From Aeromonas fluvialis (GTDB lineage: Bacteria; Pseudomonadota; Gammaproteobacteria; Enterobacterales; Aeromonadaceae), in assembly GCF_000819885.1 (NCBI RefSeq), contig NZ_CDBO01000074.1:114683-178682 (forward strand): a stretch of 64,000 nucleotides of DNA. The letters run 5' to 3'. The notes under the pieces were generated by a model. It ran no database searches, was not told the DNA's origin, and saw nothing but the letters and a program-made list of their open reading frames with translations. Shown one piece after another: positions 9,701-21,930 of the stretch (position 1 is its first letter; each line of letters starts with the position of its first letter). The translations under genes and the position numbers were made by a program.

Positions 9701-10813
9701 ATGGCCGAGCGTTATATCGGATTGATGTCAGGCACCAGCATGGACGGTATCGACGCAGTGCTGGTGGTCATCGACGGGGAGCGCCTCAAGGTCGAGGCGG
9801 CGCTCTGCCACCCCTGGCCAGCGCAGGCTGCTTGCGAACTGCACACCCTTTGCACTCTGGGTGACAACGAAATCGACCGCATGGGAGTGGCCGATAATCT
9901 GGTGGCGCGAGAGTTTGCCGCCGCGACCCAGGCGCTGCTGGCCAAGGCGGAGCTTGAGCCAAAAGATATTCGCGCCATCGGCAGCCACGGTCAGACCATC
10001 CGCCATCGCCCACAGCTCGGCTTTACCCTGCAGATCGGCAACGCCGCCCTACTGGCGGCGCTGACCGGCATCGACGTGATCGCCGATTTTCGCACCATGG
10101 ATATGGCCCTCGGTGGTCAGGGAGCGCCGCTGGTGCCCGCCTTCCATCAAGTACTGTTTGCCAAGCCTGGCGCCTTGCGGGTGGTGCTGAACCTCGGTGG
10201 CATCGCCAATATCTCGGTACTGCCGGGCCAAGCCGACGGGGTCTATGGTTTTGATACCGGTCCCGCCAACACCCTGCTCGATGGCTGGTATCGCCGCCAT
10301 CTGTCGCACGGGGGCAACTATGACGCCGGGGGCAAATGGGCTACCAGTGGTCACACTGTCCCGCCCCTGCTGGACAAGCTGCTAGCTCACCCCTACTTCG
10401 CAGCTCCCGCCCCCAAGAGCACCGGACGGGAGATGTTCACCCTCGACTGGCTCGATGGCGAGCTGGCAGGCTGTGCCTATGCTCCCGTGGATGTGCAGCG
10501 CACCCTGCAGGCGCTCACCTGCCACAGCATTGCCCGCCAGCTGCCCGCACCGAATGAGGGGCAAACCCGACCCGAGCTGTTTATCTGTGGCGGTGGGGCC
10601 CATAACGCCCCGCTGCTGGCGGAACTTGCGACGTGCTTGCCCAGGTGGCGCATCACCACCACCGACGAGTTGGGTATCGCGCCGGACTGGGTAGAAGGGG
10701 CTGCCTTTGCCTGGCTGGCCCAGCGCTTTATCCACCGTCAGCCCGGTAACCTGCCAGCCGTGACCGGCGCCAGCCGCCCGGCCGTGCTGGGGGCTCTCTA
10801 CCCAGCCCCCTAG
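9701..10813 (+). CDS. anmK: Anhydro-N-acetylmuramic acid kinase
   Basis: A 370-residue cytoplasmic kinase that phosphorylates and hydrolyses 1,6-anhydroMurNAc to MurNAc-6-P in peptidoglycan recycling. The N-terminus 'GLMSGTSMDGIDAVL' is the family signature (ATP loop and catalytic Asp). 'GSHGQTIRHRP' and 'NLGGIANIS' follow, and the C-terminal 'CGGGAHNAPLL' completes the actin-like ATPase fold. Length is normal. It probably shares a transcript with the M23 endopeptidase upstream. Confidence 0.95.
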   Translation: MAERYIGLMSGTSMDGIDAVLVVIDGERLKVEAALCHPWPAQAACELHTLCTLGDNEIDRMGVADNLVAREFAAATQALLAKAELEPKDIRAIGSHGQTIRHRPQLGFTLQIGNAALLAALTGIDVIADFRTMDMALGGQGAPLVPAFHQVLFAKPGALRVVLNLGGIANISVLPGQADGVYGFDTGPANTLLDGWYRRHLSHGGNYDAGGKWATSGHTVPPLLDKLLAHPYFAAPAPKSTGREMFTLDWLDGELAGCAYAPVDVQRTLQALTCHSIARQLPAPNEGQTRPELFICGGGAHNAPLLAELATCLPRWRITTTDELGIAPDWVEGAAFAWLAQRFIHRQPGNLPAVTGASRPAVLGALYPAP

Positions 10814-10841
10814 CTATCCCCCGTACACACCAGACACTCAA

Positions 10842-10874
10842 ATGACGACAGCCCCGATCTGGGGCTGTCGTCAT
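10842..10874. terminator. Bidirectional terminator between anmK and the DUF1338 gene
   Basis: Perfect 14-base arms, ATGACGACAGCCCC (10842-10855) and its complement at 10861-10874, enclose a GATCT loop. The hairpin lies between convergent genes; T tracts are poor on both sides. Confidence 0.65.
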
Positions 10875-10914
10875 GTCACATCATGGACATCGGCACGCTG
10901 GCCAACATCGGTTG

Positions 10915-11712
10915 TTACATGGCATTGGTGGACTCGAAAATCTTGTCTGCCGAGGCTTCGACAAAGCCCGGATAGAGTACGCCGTCGGCCTGCGGATAGC
11001 GCAGGGCGAATTCGTAGAAGCAGCTCGGGATGGTACGAACCCCATCGCTGAATGGCACCTCTGCTTTGTCGGCCATGGTGGAAGATTGCTCCAGCATCAC
11101 CTGCGGGTCCCCTTTCACCTCACCCCCCACGCTGTTGAGGACGAACCCCGCCGCCTTCAGCGCCGCGTTGACCTGATGGATGGTGTCAAAATCCTTCAAC
11201 TTGTTGATATTGACCGTGAAGTGGTTAGCACGATAGCCCCATGCCGCCATCCAGGCCGCATACTCGCTCTCGGCCAGCAGGGTCTGGTAGTCGGCATAGG
11301 ATACCTGCCAGGGGGCACCGGTGTAGATAAATGCCGGGGTATCGGTCAGATGATCGGGCACCTGATCCGCCAGCTTGTGGATGATGGCCTGCGCGCCTTC
11401 GGAGAGCTCTTCGACCTTCAGCTCGCTGATGAACACCTTGGGAGCGTCGGGATCCTTGTGCTCGAAGTGCTTGGCGTAGAGCTTCTTGGCCTTGAACACA
11501 TACTCGCCCTTCTGCTCGTAGCCGAGCGCCAGGAAGTGGGCCGCCAGCTTCTCCAGCCCCAGCTTGGGCAGGTTGTAGGTGCGAAACGCCACGTGGTCGT
11601 TGATGATGGGTTCGCCACCACCCAACAGGGCGTGCACCTTGAGGGCGCTCGGCGTCACCTTGATGTAGTTGTCCCACAGATGACTGAACAGGGTATCGAT
11701 ATCCTTTTGCAT
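10915..11712 (-). CDS. DUF1338 family protein (2-oxoadipate dioxygenase/decarboxylase-like)
   Basis: A 265-residue cytoplasmic protein of the DUF1338 family. The characterised member HglS converts 2-oxoadipate to 2-hydroxyglutarate using a non-haem iron. Visible features are 'NDHVAFRTYNLPKLGLEKL' with the first His, the central 'GYRANHFTVNINKL' with another likely metal His, and 'PSCFYEFALRYP' with the C-terminal Glu. It is the last gene behind argD/astC-astA-astD, separated from astD by 64 bases containing a hairpin. That context suggests amino-acid catabolism. The actual substrate is not proven by sequence. Confidence 0.8.
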   Translation of the reverse strand: MQKDIDTLFSHLWDNYIKVTPSALKVHALLGGGEPIINDHVAFRTYNLPKLGLEKLAAHFLALGYEQKGEYVFKAKKLYAKHFEHKDPDAPKVFISELKVEELSEGAQAIIHKLADQVPDHLTDTPAFIYTGAPWQVSYADYQTLLAESEYAAWMAAWGYRANHFTVNINKLKDFDTIHQVNAALKAAGFVLNSVGGEVKGDPQVMLEQSSTMADKAEVPFSDGVRTIPSCFYEFALRYPQADGVLYPGFVEASADKIFESTNAM

Positions 11713-11741
11713 CTCTCTTTCCTTTGATTGCGGGTACAGAC

Positions 11742-11765
11742 AAGGGCACCCAAAGGGTGCCCCTT
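11742..11765. terminator. Hairpin between astD and the DUF1338 gene
   Basis: AAGGGCACCC (11742-11751) pairs with GGGTGCCC plus CTT (11755-11765). The T run lies on the plus strand, so on the minus strand, where the operon is transcribed, it may only weaken read-through into the DUF1338 gene. Confidence 0.5.
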
Positions 11766-11776
11766 TTTCGTTATTG

Positions 11777-13246
11777 TCAGAAAGTCAGGCCGGGAGACAG
11801 CTGATCCGGCATGCTCGCCTTGCTGTCTTCGACGGAGGCTACCGGATACGCACAATAGTCGGCGGCGTAGTAGGCGCTCGCCCTGTGGTTGCCGGAGGCG
11901 CCGATGCCACCGAACGGCGCAGCACTGGAGGCGCCGGTGATGGGCTTGTTCCAGTTGACGATGCCGGCACGGATCCGCTTGAAGAAGTGCTGCCAATCCG
12001 CCTCGCTGTCACTCAGCAGACCGGCCGAGAGGCCGAAGCTGGTGGCGTTGCCCTGGTCGATGGCGGCATCGAAGTCGTCGTAGCGAATGAGCTGCAGCAG
12101 CGGGCCGAAGTACTCTTCATCGGGCAGCGCGGCGACCTGGGTCACATCGATAATGCCCGGAGAGACAAAGCCGGTGCCCGCTTCCAGGTGCTTGAGGGTC
12201 AGCAGGCTCTCACCACCCAATTGCAGCAGATTGGCCTGGGCTTCGACCATGCCGAGCGCTGCCTTCTCACTGATCATGGCGCCCATAAAGGGCTGCTCGG
12301 CAGCGTCATAGAGATCAACCTTGATCTGGCCGACCACCTCCACCAGGCGCTTGACCAGGGCATCGCCCCGCTCACCGCGCTCGACAAACAGGCGGCGGGA
12401 GCAGGTGCAGCGCTGACCTGAAGTGATGAACGACGACTGGACGATGGCATGGACGGCACCGTCGATGTCGCTCACGTCTTTCACGATCAGCGGGTTGTTA
12501 CCCCCCATCTCCAAGGCCAGAATTTTGCCCGGCTGACCGGCAAACTGCTGATGGAGGAAATGACCGGTACGGGAGGAGCCGGTAAAGAAGAGGCCGTCGA
12601 TATCGGGATTGCCCGCCAGCGCCTTGCCGGTCTCGACCTCCCCTTGCACCAGATTGAGCACCCCCTTGGGCAACCCTGCCTCCTGCCACACCTTGACCAT
12701 GGCCTCGGCGACCATGGGAGTCAGCTCGGAGGGTTTGAATACCACGGTATTGCCGGCGATCAGCGCAGGTACGATATGGCCGTTGGGCAGGTGGCCCGGA
12801 AAGTTGTAGGGGCCAAACACGGCGACCACACCGTGAGGCTTGTGACGGACAAACGCCTTGGCACCCGGCATAAGATTCTCGACCGTGCCGGTGCGCTCGT
12901 CATGGGCACGGATGGAGATGGCGATCTTGCCCTGCATGGCGGCCACTTCGGTGCGGGTCTCCCACAGCGGTTTGCCGGTCTCGCGGGCAATGGTCAGCGC
13001 CAGCGCCTCTTTCTGCTCGCCGAGCAGGTCGGCATAGCGATGCACAATATCCAGACGGGCTTTGAGACCCAGATCGGACCAATGGTAAAAGGCGGTGCGG
13101 GCTGCCTTGACGGCGGCATCCACCTGAACCGGGCTGGCAGCCTCTCCTTGCCAGATCACCTCGTTTTTGGCCGGATCCCGTGACTCTAACGGCTTGCCTT
13201 CACCAGCCAGCCACTGGCCGTCGATAAACTGCACTAAATGACTCAT
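11777..13246 (-). CDS. astD: Succinylglutamate-semialdehyde dehydrogenase
   Basis: A 489-residue NAD-dependent aldehyde dehydrogenase that oxidises N-succinylglutamate semialdehyde in the AST arginine-degradation pathway. Motifs are 'FFTGSSRTG' (Rossmann NAD site), '[12 protein letters not shown]' (general-base Glu) and '[10 protein letters not shown]' (catalytic Cys). The start is ATG 13246 ([15 protein letters not shown]), preceded by GGGAG. The same frame runs further upstream into astA, but that part is a shadow. The position between astA and the DUF1338 gene supports the specific assignment over other aldehyde dehydrogenases. Confidence 0.93.
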   Translation of the reverse strand: MSHLVQFIDGQWLAGEGKPLESRDPAKNEVIWQGEAASPVQVDAAVKAARTAFYHWSDLGLKARLDIVHRYADLLGEQKEALALTIARETGKPLWETRTEVAAMQGKIAISIRAHDERTGTVENLMPGAKAFVRHKPHGVVAVFGPYNFPGHLPNGHIVPALIAGNTVVFKPSELTPMVAEAMVKVWQEAGLPKGVLNLVQGEVETGKALAGNPDIDGLFFTGSSRTGHFLHQQFAGQPGKILALEMGGNNPLIVKDVSDIDGAVHAIVQSSFITSGQRCTCSRRLFVERGERGDALVKRLVEVVGQIKVDLYDAAEQPFMGAMISEKAALGMVEAQANLLQLGGESLLTLKHLEAGTGFVSPGIIDVTQVAALPDEEYFGPLLQLIRYDDFDAAIDQGNATSFGLSAGLLSDSEADWQHFFKRIRAGIVNWNKPITGASSAAPFGGIGASGNHRASAYYAADYCAYPVASVEDSKASMPDQLSPGLTF

Positions 13247-13316
13247 CCATTCACTCCCTGTGGTGTGCAGGCAGCCGAGGCTGCCTGTTTGATATTCGGT
13301 ATTGCTGTCAGCAGGC

Positions 13317-14336
13317 TCAGTCGAGATCGACGGCTCGCACCATGTCGCCATCCTGCACCTTGAGCGCTGCCGCCATCTTGGGCGGGATGATGGCTTCGTG
13401 CTTGTCGAGATCGACCCGGATATTGCCGTAGCAGGCACGGTACTGTTCGAAACGGCTGTTGCAGATAAGGTGGGTCTTGCCACCGATGGGTTCGCCCACC
13501 AGCACCCGCAGCTTCTTGCTGCGGCGCACGCTGCGGATATTCTTCAGCTCGCACTCCACCGCCGGGCCTGCATCGAAGATGTCGACGTAGCCACGGTTCA
13601 CGAATCCCTCGTCCTGCAGCATCTTGATGGCCGGACGGGTCTTTTCATGGGTCTTGCCGATGACGGCCCGCGCCTCGTTGCTCAGCAAATTGACGTAGAT
13701 GGGGTACTTGGGCATCAGCTCGGCGATGAAGCGCTTCTTGCCGATACCGGTCAGATAGTCGACGGTAGGGAAATCCATCGAAAAGAAATGCTTTTGCAGC
13801 CACTCGTAGAAGGGGCTGTGGCCATCGCCATCTGAGACGCCGCGCATCTCGGCAAAGACGGTTTCGTCAAACAGCTCGGGGTGTTCGGCCATAAACAGAA
13901 AGCGGTGCTTGGAGAGCAGACGGCCGTTGAGCCCCTCGCGGGCACATTCGCGCAAGAACAGGGTGCAGAGCTCGGAGTTGCCGGTGTAGTCGTTGGAGAG
14001 GGTGAGGGTTTCAACGACGTTGTAGATACCGAGCTTGGGGGAAGAGTGCACCACCTTGCCGATGTGATAGTTGTAAAACGGCTGGGACAGGCCGACGGCA
14101 GCATCGATGGCACAGGTACCCACCATCTCGCCGGTCTCCAGATCCTCAGCCACGAAAAAGTAGAGGCAGTCACCCTTACCCGCGGGTTTGTCCGAAAAGG
14201 TCTGGGTTGAGGCGTCTATCTTGCGCTGCAGCAGTTCATCGTTGACGGGCAACGAGGTCATGCCGGTGCCGGATTCGATGGCACAGGTCTTGAGACCGGC
14301 AAAATCTTTCTGCTCGATGGGACGGATAACCAACAT
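13317..14336 (-). CDS. astA: Arginine N-succinyltransferase
   Basis: A 339-residue enzyme that transfers succinyl from succinyl-CoA to the alpha-amino group of arginine, the first AST step. The start is ATG 14336 ([15 protein letters not shown]), preceded by GGGAG. Family hallmarks are '[24 protein letters not shown]', '[23 protein letters not shown]' and '[10 protein letters not shown]'. Length agrees with the single-chain E. coli type. It lies between argD/astC and astD. astB and astE are not in this window. Confidence 0.95.
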   Translation of the reverse strand: MLVIRPIEQKDFAGLKTCAIESGTGMTSLPVNDELLQRKIDASTQTFSDKPAGKGDCLYFFVAEDLETGEMVGTCAIDAAVGLSQPFYNYHIGKVVHSSPKLGIYNVVETLTLSNDYTGNSELCTLFLRECAREGLNGRLLSKHRFLFMAEHPELFDETVFAEMRGVSDGDGHSPFYEWLQKHFFSMDFPTVDYLTGIGKKRFIAELMPKYPIYVNLLSNEARAVIGKTHEKTRPAIKMLQDEGFVNRGYVDIFDAGPAVECELKNIRSVRRSKKLRVLVGEPIGGKTHLICNSRFEQYRACYGNIRVDLDKHEAIIPPKMAAALKVQDGDMVRAVDLD

Positions 14337-14411
14337 AAATGACAACTCCCTTTCATTGACGACAGGTGGGGGCCCGGCTCCTGCCGGGCGGGTTCCCCAC
14401 CTCAATTAGGA

Positions 14412-15907
<1,496 letters not shown>

Positions 15908-16489
15908 TTATGAACGCGCCAGAAAGTTGGCCAGCAACTGATGGCCCTGCTCGCTCAAAATACTCTCCGGATGGAACTGAACTCCCTCGATCGCGAGGGT
16001 CTTGTGACGTAGCCCCATGATCTCGTCAAACGAGCCATCGGCATGTTCGCTCCAGGCGGTGATCTCGAAACAATCGGGCAGCGTGTCGCGCTCCACCACC
16101 AGCGAGTGGTAACGGGTCACCCGCAGCGGATTGTTGAGTCCCTTGAATACCCCCTCATCCCGATGACGAATGAGCGAGGTTTTGCCGTGCATCACCTGAC
16201 GGGCACGCACCACGCGGGCACCGAAGGCTTGCGCCAGCGACTGATGGCCGAGGCAGACGCCGAGAATGGGCAGCTTGCCAGCGAAATGGCTAATGGCGTC
16301 GAGAGAGATCCCCGCCTCATTGGGCGTACAGGGGCCGGGAGAGATCACCAGAAAACGGGGGGAAAGCTGCGCTATGGCATCAAGCGTCAGTTCATCATTG
16401 CGCTTGACCACAACCTCTTGTCCCAAGGCGCCGAAATATTGCACCAGGTTCCAAGTAAAGGAGTCGTAGTTATCAATTAACAGCAACAT
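15908..16489 (-). CDS. pabA: Aminodeoxychorismate synthase component 2 (glutamine amidotransferase)
   Basis: A 193-residue class I glutamine amidotransferase that supplies ammonia to PabB for p-aminobenzoate and folate synthesis. '[12 protein letters not shown]' is the oxyanion region, '[14 protein letters not shown]' carries the nucleophilic Cys, and 'VQFHPESIL' carries the His-Glu pair. The start is ATG 16489 ([20 protein letters not shown]). It is not next to trpE, so the PabA role is preferred over TrpG, although in some bacteria one subunit serves both enzymes. Confidence 0.9.
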   Translation of the reverse strand: MLLLIDNYDSFTWNLVQYFGALGQEVVVKRNDELTLDAIAQLSPRFLVISPGPCTPNEAGISLDAISHFAGKLPILGVCLGHQSLAQAFGARVVRARQVMHGKTSLIRHRDEGVFKGLNNPLRVTRYHSLVVERDTLPDCFEITAWSEHADGSFDEIMGLRHKTLAIEGVQFHPESILSEQGHQLLANFLARS

Positions 16490-16509
16490 GAGATAACCGG
16501 CAGCAAATA

Positions 16510-16725
16510 TTAACGATCGAGAAAACGACCCTGCTCCATTTCCCGTTCGCGCTGACATTCGGCCAAGTAGATGGCGGCAGCGATGGCTGGGGTTTTATGG
16601 TGTTTGTCGATGGCATTGGAGACCATCAATTGCAGGGTATTGAGGTTTTTCGCCTTGCGAAATTTACGCAGCCAGTGACCTTTGTCACTCAGCTCTTCAG
16701 CAGAAATTGTTGGTTGAACAGACAT
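16510..16725 (-). CDS. Small conserved-looking protein of unknown function
   Basis: A 71-residue basic protein starting at ATG 16725 ([12 protein letters not shown]), with AAGAGA before the start. The middle ([29 protein letters not shown]) looks like amphipathic helices, and the C-terminus is charged ([15 protein letters not shown]). It ends 20 bases before the pabA start and is probably co-transcribed with it. I do not recognise a family, and no function is proposed. Confidence 0.65.
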   Translation of the reverse strand: MSVQPTISAEELSDKGHWLRKFRKAKNLNTLQLMVSNAIDKHHKTPAIAAAIYLAECQREREMEQGRFLDR

Positions 16726-16843
16726 GCTTTCTCTTGGGGATATTACCCACGTTGAAATAAATAAATTAAACAAAATAGTCGGGCAGAAAATAAAGAAAGC
16801 CAGGCAAATACCCAGCTCTCTTCTACTACACCTTCCCAGTATG

Positions 16844-17848
16844 TCAGGCTCGCGGAACGAAGCCGACTACATCATATACGCTGGTCAGGGTTTTTTCAGC
16901 TCTTTCGCGCGCCTTTTGTGCTCCTTCGGCCAGAATCGCAATCAGATGGGCCTCATCCTGACGCAACGCGTGGAAACGGGCCTGGATCGGTTCCAGCAGC
17001 GCAACCACGGCTTCGGCGGTCTCGGTCTTGAGGTGACCATACATCTTGCCTGCGAAGTGCTGTTCCAGCTCGGGGATGGAACGACCGGTCACGCCGGACA
17101 TCAGGGTCAGCAGGTTGGAGACCCCTGGCTTGTTTTCCGGATCGAAACGCACCACGGCCGGATCATCGGAGTCGGTCACCGCACGCTTGATCTTCTTGAC
17201 GATCTGCTTGGGATCTTCCAGCAGGCCGATGAAGTTGGCCTCGTTGTCATCCGACTTGGACATCTTCTTGGTCGGGTCCTGCAGGCTCATCACCCGCGCC
17301 CCTTCGGTCGGAATGAAGGGCTCCGGCAGGGTAAACACCTCGCCGTAGAGGTTGTTGAAACGGGTGCAGATATCGCGGGTCAGCTCCAAATGCTGCTTCT
17401 GGTCGTTGCCCACCGGCACCTGATTGGCCTGATAGAGAAGGATATCGGCTGCCATCAGCACCGGATAACCGAACAGGCCGACGTTGACGTTGTTCTCGAA
17501 ACGGGCAGATTTGTCCTTGAACTGGGTCATTCGCGACAGCTCACCCATCTGGGTGTAGCAGTTGAGGATCCAGCCCAGCTCGGCGTGCTGCGGCACATGA
17601 GACTGGATGAAGACGGTACTCTTCTTGGGATCGATACCGACCGCCAGATAGAGGGCGGCCGCATCCAGACAGGCCTTGCGCAGGGCAGCCGGGTCCTGAC
17701 GGGTGGTGATGGCGTGCAGGTCGACGATGCAGTAGAGGCAGTCGTACTCATCCTGCATGTTGACCCACTGACGCAGGGCCCCCATGTAGTTGCCGATGGT
17801 CAGTTGGCCGGAGGGTTGTGCTCCGCTCAATACGATTGGTTTGGTCAT
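16844..17848 (-). CDS. trpS: Tryptophanyl-tRNA synthetase
   Basis: A 334-residue class I synthetase that charges tRNA-Trp. '[17 protein letters not shown]' carries the TIGN variant of HIGH, and '[14 protein letters not shown]' is the KMSKS loop. The length equals that of the E. coli enzyme (334). It is the last gene of the dam-rpe-gph-trpS run, 42 bases after gph, exactly as in Enterobacteria and Vibrio. Confidence 0.96.
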   Translation of the reverse strand: MTKPIVLSGAQPSGQLTIGNYMGALRQWVNMQDEYDCLYCIVDLHAITTRQDPAALRKACLDAAALYLAVGIDPKKSTVFIQSHVPQHAELGWILNCYTQMGELSRMTQFKDKSARFENNVNVGLFGYPVLMAADILLYQANQVPVGNDQKQHLELTRDICTRFNNLYGEVFTLPEPFIPTEGARVMSLQDPTKKMSKSDDNEANFIGLLEDPKQIVKKIKRAVTDSDDPAVVRFDPENKPGVSNLLTLMSGVTGRSIPELEQHFAGKMYGHLKTETAEAVVALLEPIQARFHALRQDEAHLIAILAEGAQKARERAEKTLTSVYDVVGFVPRA

Positions 17849-17890
17849 CAGAGTAGTAATCCTTGTTATTCTGCCAGCCCGGCCGCGCAG

Positions 17891-18559
17891 TTAGCTCAAC
17901 AGCGCATCGAGCTGGGAAAAGTGGTCGAACACCCAGTCAGGCCGGGAGTCGGCAATGGGGCGGCCATAGTTGTAACCGTAGGTCAGACCCACCACCTTCA
18001 TGCCGGCCGCCTTGGCAGCCAGCACATCATTTTCGGAGTCACCCACCATCAGGGCGCGAGCCGGGCTCACCCCCAACTCCTGGCAGGCGTGCAGCAAAGG
18101 CTCCGGGCTCGGCTTCTTGACCGGCACGCAGTTGCCGCCGAGCCAGAGCGCGAAGCAATCGCTGATGCCAAGAGCATCGAGGATGGGTGCCACAAAATCG
18201 CTCGGCTTGTTGGTGACGATCGCCTGTTTGTAGCCTTGGGTTTGCAGGCGACGCAGACTCTGCGCCACCCCGTCATACATCGCCAGCCCCTGCAGCAAAC
18301 AGGCGTTGTAGTGCTGGAAAAAGATCGGACGGGCCCTGGCAAAGAGCTCGGGGTCAGCCTCGCAGTAGGCAAGGGCCCGCTGGATCAGCTTATCGGCCCC
18401 GTTGCCGACCCAGGTACGGATCACGGCTTCATCGGCCTGCGCCAGATCCAGCTCGGCCAGGGTCAGATTGACCGCCAGCGCCAGTTGGGCAGCACTGTCA
18501 ATCAGGGTGCCGTCCAGATCGAACAGCACCAGATCAAATGCGCGCTCAACGTGTGACAT
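17891..18559 (-). CDS. gph: Phosphoglycolate phosphatase (HAD family)
   Basis: A 222-residue HAD hydrolase that removes phosphate from 2-phosphoglycolate, a product of DNA-damage repair. Motif I is '[13 protein letters not shown]' with both Asp, motif II 'AIVTNKPS', and the end is '[21 protein letters not shown]'. The start is ATG 18559 (MSHVERAF), because GGAG stands 7 bases before it. This makes a 14-base overlap with the rpe stop, implying translational coupling. Confidence 0.93.
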   Translation of the reverse strand: MSHVERAFDLVLFDLDGTLIDSAAQLALAVNLTLAELDLAQADEAVIRTWVGNGADKLIQRALAYCEADPELFARARPIFFQHYNACLLQGLAMYDGVAQSLRRLQTQGYKQAIVTNKPSDFVAPILDALGISDCFALWLGGNCVPVKKPSPEPLLHACQELGVSPARALMVGDSENDVLAAKAAGMKVVGLTYGYNYGRPIADSRPDWVFDHFSQLDALLS

Positions 18560-19220
18560 AGCTAAGCTCCGCACGCATCTGGTCGATCACTGCCTTGTAG
18601 TCAGGCTGGCTGAAAATGGCAGAGCCGGCCACAAACATGTCGGCGCCCGCATCGGCGATTTCACGAATGTTGTCGACCTTCACCCCGCCATCGATCTCGA
18701 GACGGATATCGCGGCCGCTCTCGTTGATCAAACGACGCACCTGACGCAGCTTGTCGAGGGTGCCGGGGATGAAGCTCTGGCCACCGAAGCCCGGGTTGAC
18801 CGACATCAGCAGGATCACGTCCAGCTTGTCCATCACATACTCGAGGCAGGAGAGCGACGTAGCCGGATTGAGCACCAGCCCCGCCTGGCAGCCCATCTCC
18901 TTGATGAGGCCCAAGGAGCGGTCCACATGATCGGACGCTTCCGGATGGAAGGTGATGAGGGAAGCTCCGGCCTTGGCAAAATCAGGAATGATGCGATCCA
19001 CCGGCTTGACCATCAGGTGCACGTCGATGGGGGCCTCGATACCATAGTCACGCAGCGCCTGACAGACCATGGGGCCAATGGTCAGGTTGGGGACATAGTG
19101 GTTATCCATCACGTCGAAGTGAACCACGTCGGCACCGGCAGCCAGTACCTTGGCGACATCGTCACCCAGACGGGCAAAATCGGCAGAGAGGATAGAGGGG
19201 GCAATCAGAAAGTCTTTCAT
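18546..19220 (-). CDS. rpe: Ribulose-phosphate 3-epimerase
   Basis: A 224-residue TIM-barrel enzyme that interconverts ribulose-5-P and xylulose-5-P. Visible motifs are '[14 protein letters not shown]' at the N-terminus, '[18 protein letters not shown]' (metal His and Asp), '[13 protein letters not shown]' and 'EIDGGVK'. The start is ATG 19220 (MKDFLIAPS), one residue shorter overall than E. coli Rpe. The frame extends much further upstream, but that part is non-homologous and crosses the dam terminator. Confidence 0.95.
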   Translation of the reverse strand: MKDFLIAPSILSADFARLGDDVAKVLAAGADVVHFDVMDNHYVPNLTIGPMVCQALRDYGIEAPIDVHLMVKPVDRIIPDFAKAGASLITFHPEASDHVDRSLGLIKEMGCQAGLVLNPATSLSCLEYVMDKLDVILLMSVNPGFGGQSFIPGTLDKLRQVRRLINESGRDIRLEIDGGVKVDNIREIADAGADMFVAGSAIFSQPDYKAVIDQMRAELSYVTR

Positions 19221-19377
19221 CAGCATCATCCATTGGCAGCCAGGGAGAAAAAACGGCGCAATTTTAACGTAAAAGGCGGGCGAAAACGACTCGAATGCGG
19301 GGGAAATGGGGCAATCGCCGCCCCTCCCCCAGCCACCCTGGTTTTGGCCTATCGACATGATCGCATGCTCGCCCATA

Positions 19378-19402
19378 CAAAACGGCGCCCTTGGGCGCCG
19401 CA
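19378..19402 (-). terminator. Terminator downstream of dam
   Basis: On the minus strand GCGGCGCCC pairs with GGGCGCCG and is followed by TTTTG. It separates dam from rpe, so rpe-gph-trpS probably has its own promoter in the 189-base gap. Confidence 0.7.
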
Positions 19403-19409
19403 TTGTCTG

Positions 19410-20282
19410 TTAGGCCAGTGGCAGCAGTTCGCTGTCGCAGGGGTAGTAACCCTGCTCCGGCTCGATGCCGGGGGGATAGAGCGCCAGCAACTCGGCCACC
19501 TTGTTGCGGGTGCCGCCGTTGCGGCTGATGGTGCGCTTGACCAGGAGCTCGTCGAGGCGGGCTCCGCGATAGAGCTCACGAGTCAGCTCGATATCATGGT
19601 TGCTGATCAGCACGGGCACCCCTTTGTGAGCGGCTGTGTGACGAGCCAGTCGCGCCAGGATCGCCTGATCATCCAGGGTAAAACCACCGGAGGCATAGCT
19701 GGTAAAGCTGGCTGTCGTGGAGAGCGGTGCATAGGGGGGATCACAGTAGATGACCCAATCCTCTTCGGCACGCTGGATGGCATCGGCATAGCTCTCGCAG
19801 ATAAAGGTCGCCTTCTGCGCCTTTTCGGCAAAGGCCCACAGCTCTTTTTCCGGGAAATAGGGCTTCTTGTAAGAACCGAACGGCACGTTGAAGCCGCCCT
19901 TCTTGTTGTAGCGGCACAGCCCGTTGAAACCGTGACGGTTGAGGAACAGGAACAAGAGTGCCCTCTCGAACGTGGTCTCGGTCTGATTGAACTGGGTGCG
20001 CAGCCGGTAATAGGCCGCCTTGTGGTTGTGTTCGGCCACAAACAGCTTGCGCGCCTCGTCGATAAAGTTATCCGGCGTCAGTTTGAGATGATTGTAGAGA
20101 CTAATGAGATCCGGATTGATGTCGTTGAGCACATAGGCGTCGTAGTCGGTGTTGAGAAACACCGACCCGGCCCCGACGAAGGGCTCCAGCAACACACGCC
20201 CGGCCGGCAGGCGCTCGGCAATCTCTTCAACCAGGGAGTATTTTCCCCCGGCCCATTTTAAAAAAGCGCGTGTTTTTTTCAT
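19410..20282 (-). CDS. dam: DNA adenine methylase (GATC)
   Basis: A 290-residue class alpha N6-adenine methyltransferase that methylates GATC sites, used in mismatch repair, replication control and gene regulation. The SAM-binding motif is 'FLKWAGGKYSLV' (residues 7-18), the catalytic motif is 'YCDPPYAPL', and 'RHGFNGLCRYNKKGGFNVPFG' is the target-recognition region. Length is normal for gammaproteobacterial Dam. It lies 70 bases behind damX. Confidence 0.96.
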   Translation of the reverse strand: MKKTRAFLKWAGGKYSLVEEIAERLPAGRVLLEPFVGAGSVFLNTDYDAYVLNDINPDLISLYNHLKLTPDNFIDEARKLFVAEHNHKAAYYRLRTQFNQTETTFERALLFLFLNRHGFNGLCRYNKKGGFNVPFGSYKKPYFPEKELWAFAEKAQKATFICESYADAIQRAEEDWVIYCDPPYAPLSTTASFTSYASGGFTLDDQAILARLARHTAAHKGVPVLISNHDIELTRELYRGARLDELLVKRTISRNGGTRNKVAELLALYPPGIEPEQGYYPCDSELLPLA

Positions 20283-20352
20283 GGAAATCCGGTGTGTAAG
20301 AAGGCAAGACCCAAAAAGGGGGACGATTCTACCCCCTTATCCGCTATCAAGG

Positions 20353-21930
20353 CTATTGCTTCAGCTCTTTTTGCACCTGGGCAAACGACTTGGGCCAGGG
20401 CTGGCCTTTGAGCAAGGCTGGCGAAAGCTGGCGAATCGCACTCTTGGCCTGAGACAGACCGGCATAATCCCCTTGCAGCACCACATACCAAGGACTGCCA
20501 CGGAATTGGGTCTGATAGACCCAGACCTTGCCAGCCAGACCATGCTCGGCGACAAACTGATCCACCGCCTTGGTGTTGCTCGCCCCCATCAGCTGAACGC
20601 TGTAGTGGTTGCGCGGCTTCTTGTTCAAGGTGGCGACCGGAGTCAGGGCCACCTTGGGTGCAGGCGCGGCAACCGGCTCGCTGCTGGCGGTTTTAGCGGT
20701 GGCCGCTGGCGTTGCAGTTGTTACCGGGCTCTGTGCCTTGGCGGTACTGGCTGGCGCAGTGGTTGCGATTGCACCACTGGGGGCTATGCCACTCGTGTTC
20801 TTGCCGGTCAGCTCGTCCACCACGTCAGTAGGCAGTGCACCGCTCACCTTGGGTTCTGTCATCAGCTTTTGCACGACCTCGTCGGAGATCACCACCCGGC
20901 GCCCTTCGTAATTGGTCGATTCGGTGGTCACTGTTTCACTCTCCACCGATTTGGGCAGTGCTTTCGCTTCCGGCTGCCAATCCTTCACCACATCGTTGGG
21001 ATTGCTGGCTGACGGGCTGTTTTGCATGCCTTGCGCATCGGTTTCGGCCTGTGAACCATCGACGGTCAGAGGATCTCCCCTAACCGGAATTGGCAATGCC
21101 GTACTCTGCGCCGTGTCTTGCGACACCACGTTGTTGTCACTGTCAAACAGCGCAGGCAGCAGGTAGCTCAGCGCCAGCAGACCGCCAGCGACCAGCGCGA
21201 TGGCGGTGGCAATCTTCTTGACGGGCAACTCCGCCTGGCGCTTCTTGGGCCTTCTGTCGGTCATGATATCCTCCAGTAACTGCATGATGGTGGCCGGATG
21301 TCCATTCGCCGTCTTCAGGATCTCCTCCACTTGCGGCTTGGGCAAGACGGTCGCCGGGATCTTGAGCACTTTGGCTTTTTCATACAAGAAGATTCGCTGC
21401 TCGGGCGGGCTCAGGGGTGGCACTTCCAGCTCAAGGGCTGGCATGGCGCGCCCTTTCAACTGCGGTCGTTGCGTACGACACCAGACGTCGCTGCCCGAGA
21501 CGATAATGGCCAGCTGATGGGGCGCCGCCAGGGTATCGTTATGACGAATGATCGTCCATAACTCTCCCAGCAGTTCGGCCGGTAACTGGTCGGCCCGCTC
21601 TATCATCAGCAGCAAGGTGGCAGGCTTGCTCCCCTCCAGCATGCGAAAGAAGCTCTCTGCCAGCGCATCCTGCGGATTGAACAGCGGCCGCGCCACCACC
21701 TGTGGCAGCAATAGCTGGCGCACGTCCACCATCTTCATGGCAGGCGTGCCGATCAGGCTCACCACCCGCACTTTTTCCGGCAACGCGCCAAGCAGGGATT
21801 CGCACAGGGTGCCGCGCCCACAACCGGGTTTGCCGGAGAGAAAAACAAAGGGGTGATTGAATTCGATCAGGTGCAGCAGCCGGTCAACCAGCTGCCGCTG
21901 GGAAGGGAGTTTTAGCAGTTTATTCGTCAC
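20353..21930 (-). CDS. damX: DamX-like cell-division protein with AAA and SPOR domains
   Basis: A 525-residue membrane protein. An ExeA-like AAA domain occupies about residues 1-220. A basic patch and one membrane helix follow (about 245-265, [20 protein letters not shown]), then a long Ala/Pro/Thr-rich linker. A SPOR domain sits at about 440-525 ([20 protein letters not shown]) and binds denuded septal peptidoglycan. The Walker A-like loop reads GKPGCGRGT, with Arg where Lys is usual. Translation starts at GTG 21930, overlapping the aroB end by 11 bases. Confidence 0.88.
   Translation of the reverse strand: MTNKLLKLPSQRQLVDRLLHLIEFNHPFVFLSGKPGCGRGTLCESLLGALPEKVRVVSLIGTPAMKMVDVRQLLLPQVVARPLFNPQDALAESFFRMLEGSKPATLLLMIERADQLPAELLGELWTIIRHNDTLAAPHQLAIIVSGSDVWCRTQRPQLKGRAMPALELEVPPLSPPEQRIFLYEKAKVLKIPATVLPKPQVEEILKTANGHPATIMQLLEDIMTDRRPKKRQAELPVKKIATAIALVAGGLLALSYLLPALFDSDNNVVSQDTAQSTALPIPVRGDPLTVDGSQAETDAQGMQNSPSASNPNDVVKDWQPEAKALPKSVESETVTTESTNYEGRRVVISDEVVQKLMTEPKVSGALPTDVVDELTGKNTSGIAPSGAIATTAPASTAKAQSPVTTATPAATAKTASSEPVAAPAPKVALTPVATLNKKPRNHYSVQLMGASNTKAVDQFVAEHGLAGKVWVYQTQFRGSPWYVVLQGDYAGLSQAKSAIRQLSPALLKGQPWPKSFAQVQKELKQ

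Noticed and set aside
13247..13483. N-terminal extension of astD into astA
   Set aside because: Overlaps the astA coding sequence and lacks aldehyde-dehydrogenase similarity; a good ribosome-binding site supports ATG 13246.
16724..18556. 610-residue plus-strand frame across trpS and gph
   Set aside because: Antisense shadow of two well-supported genes; no domain resemblance.
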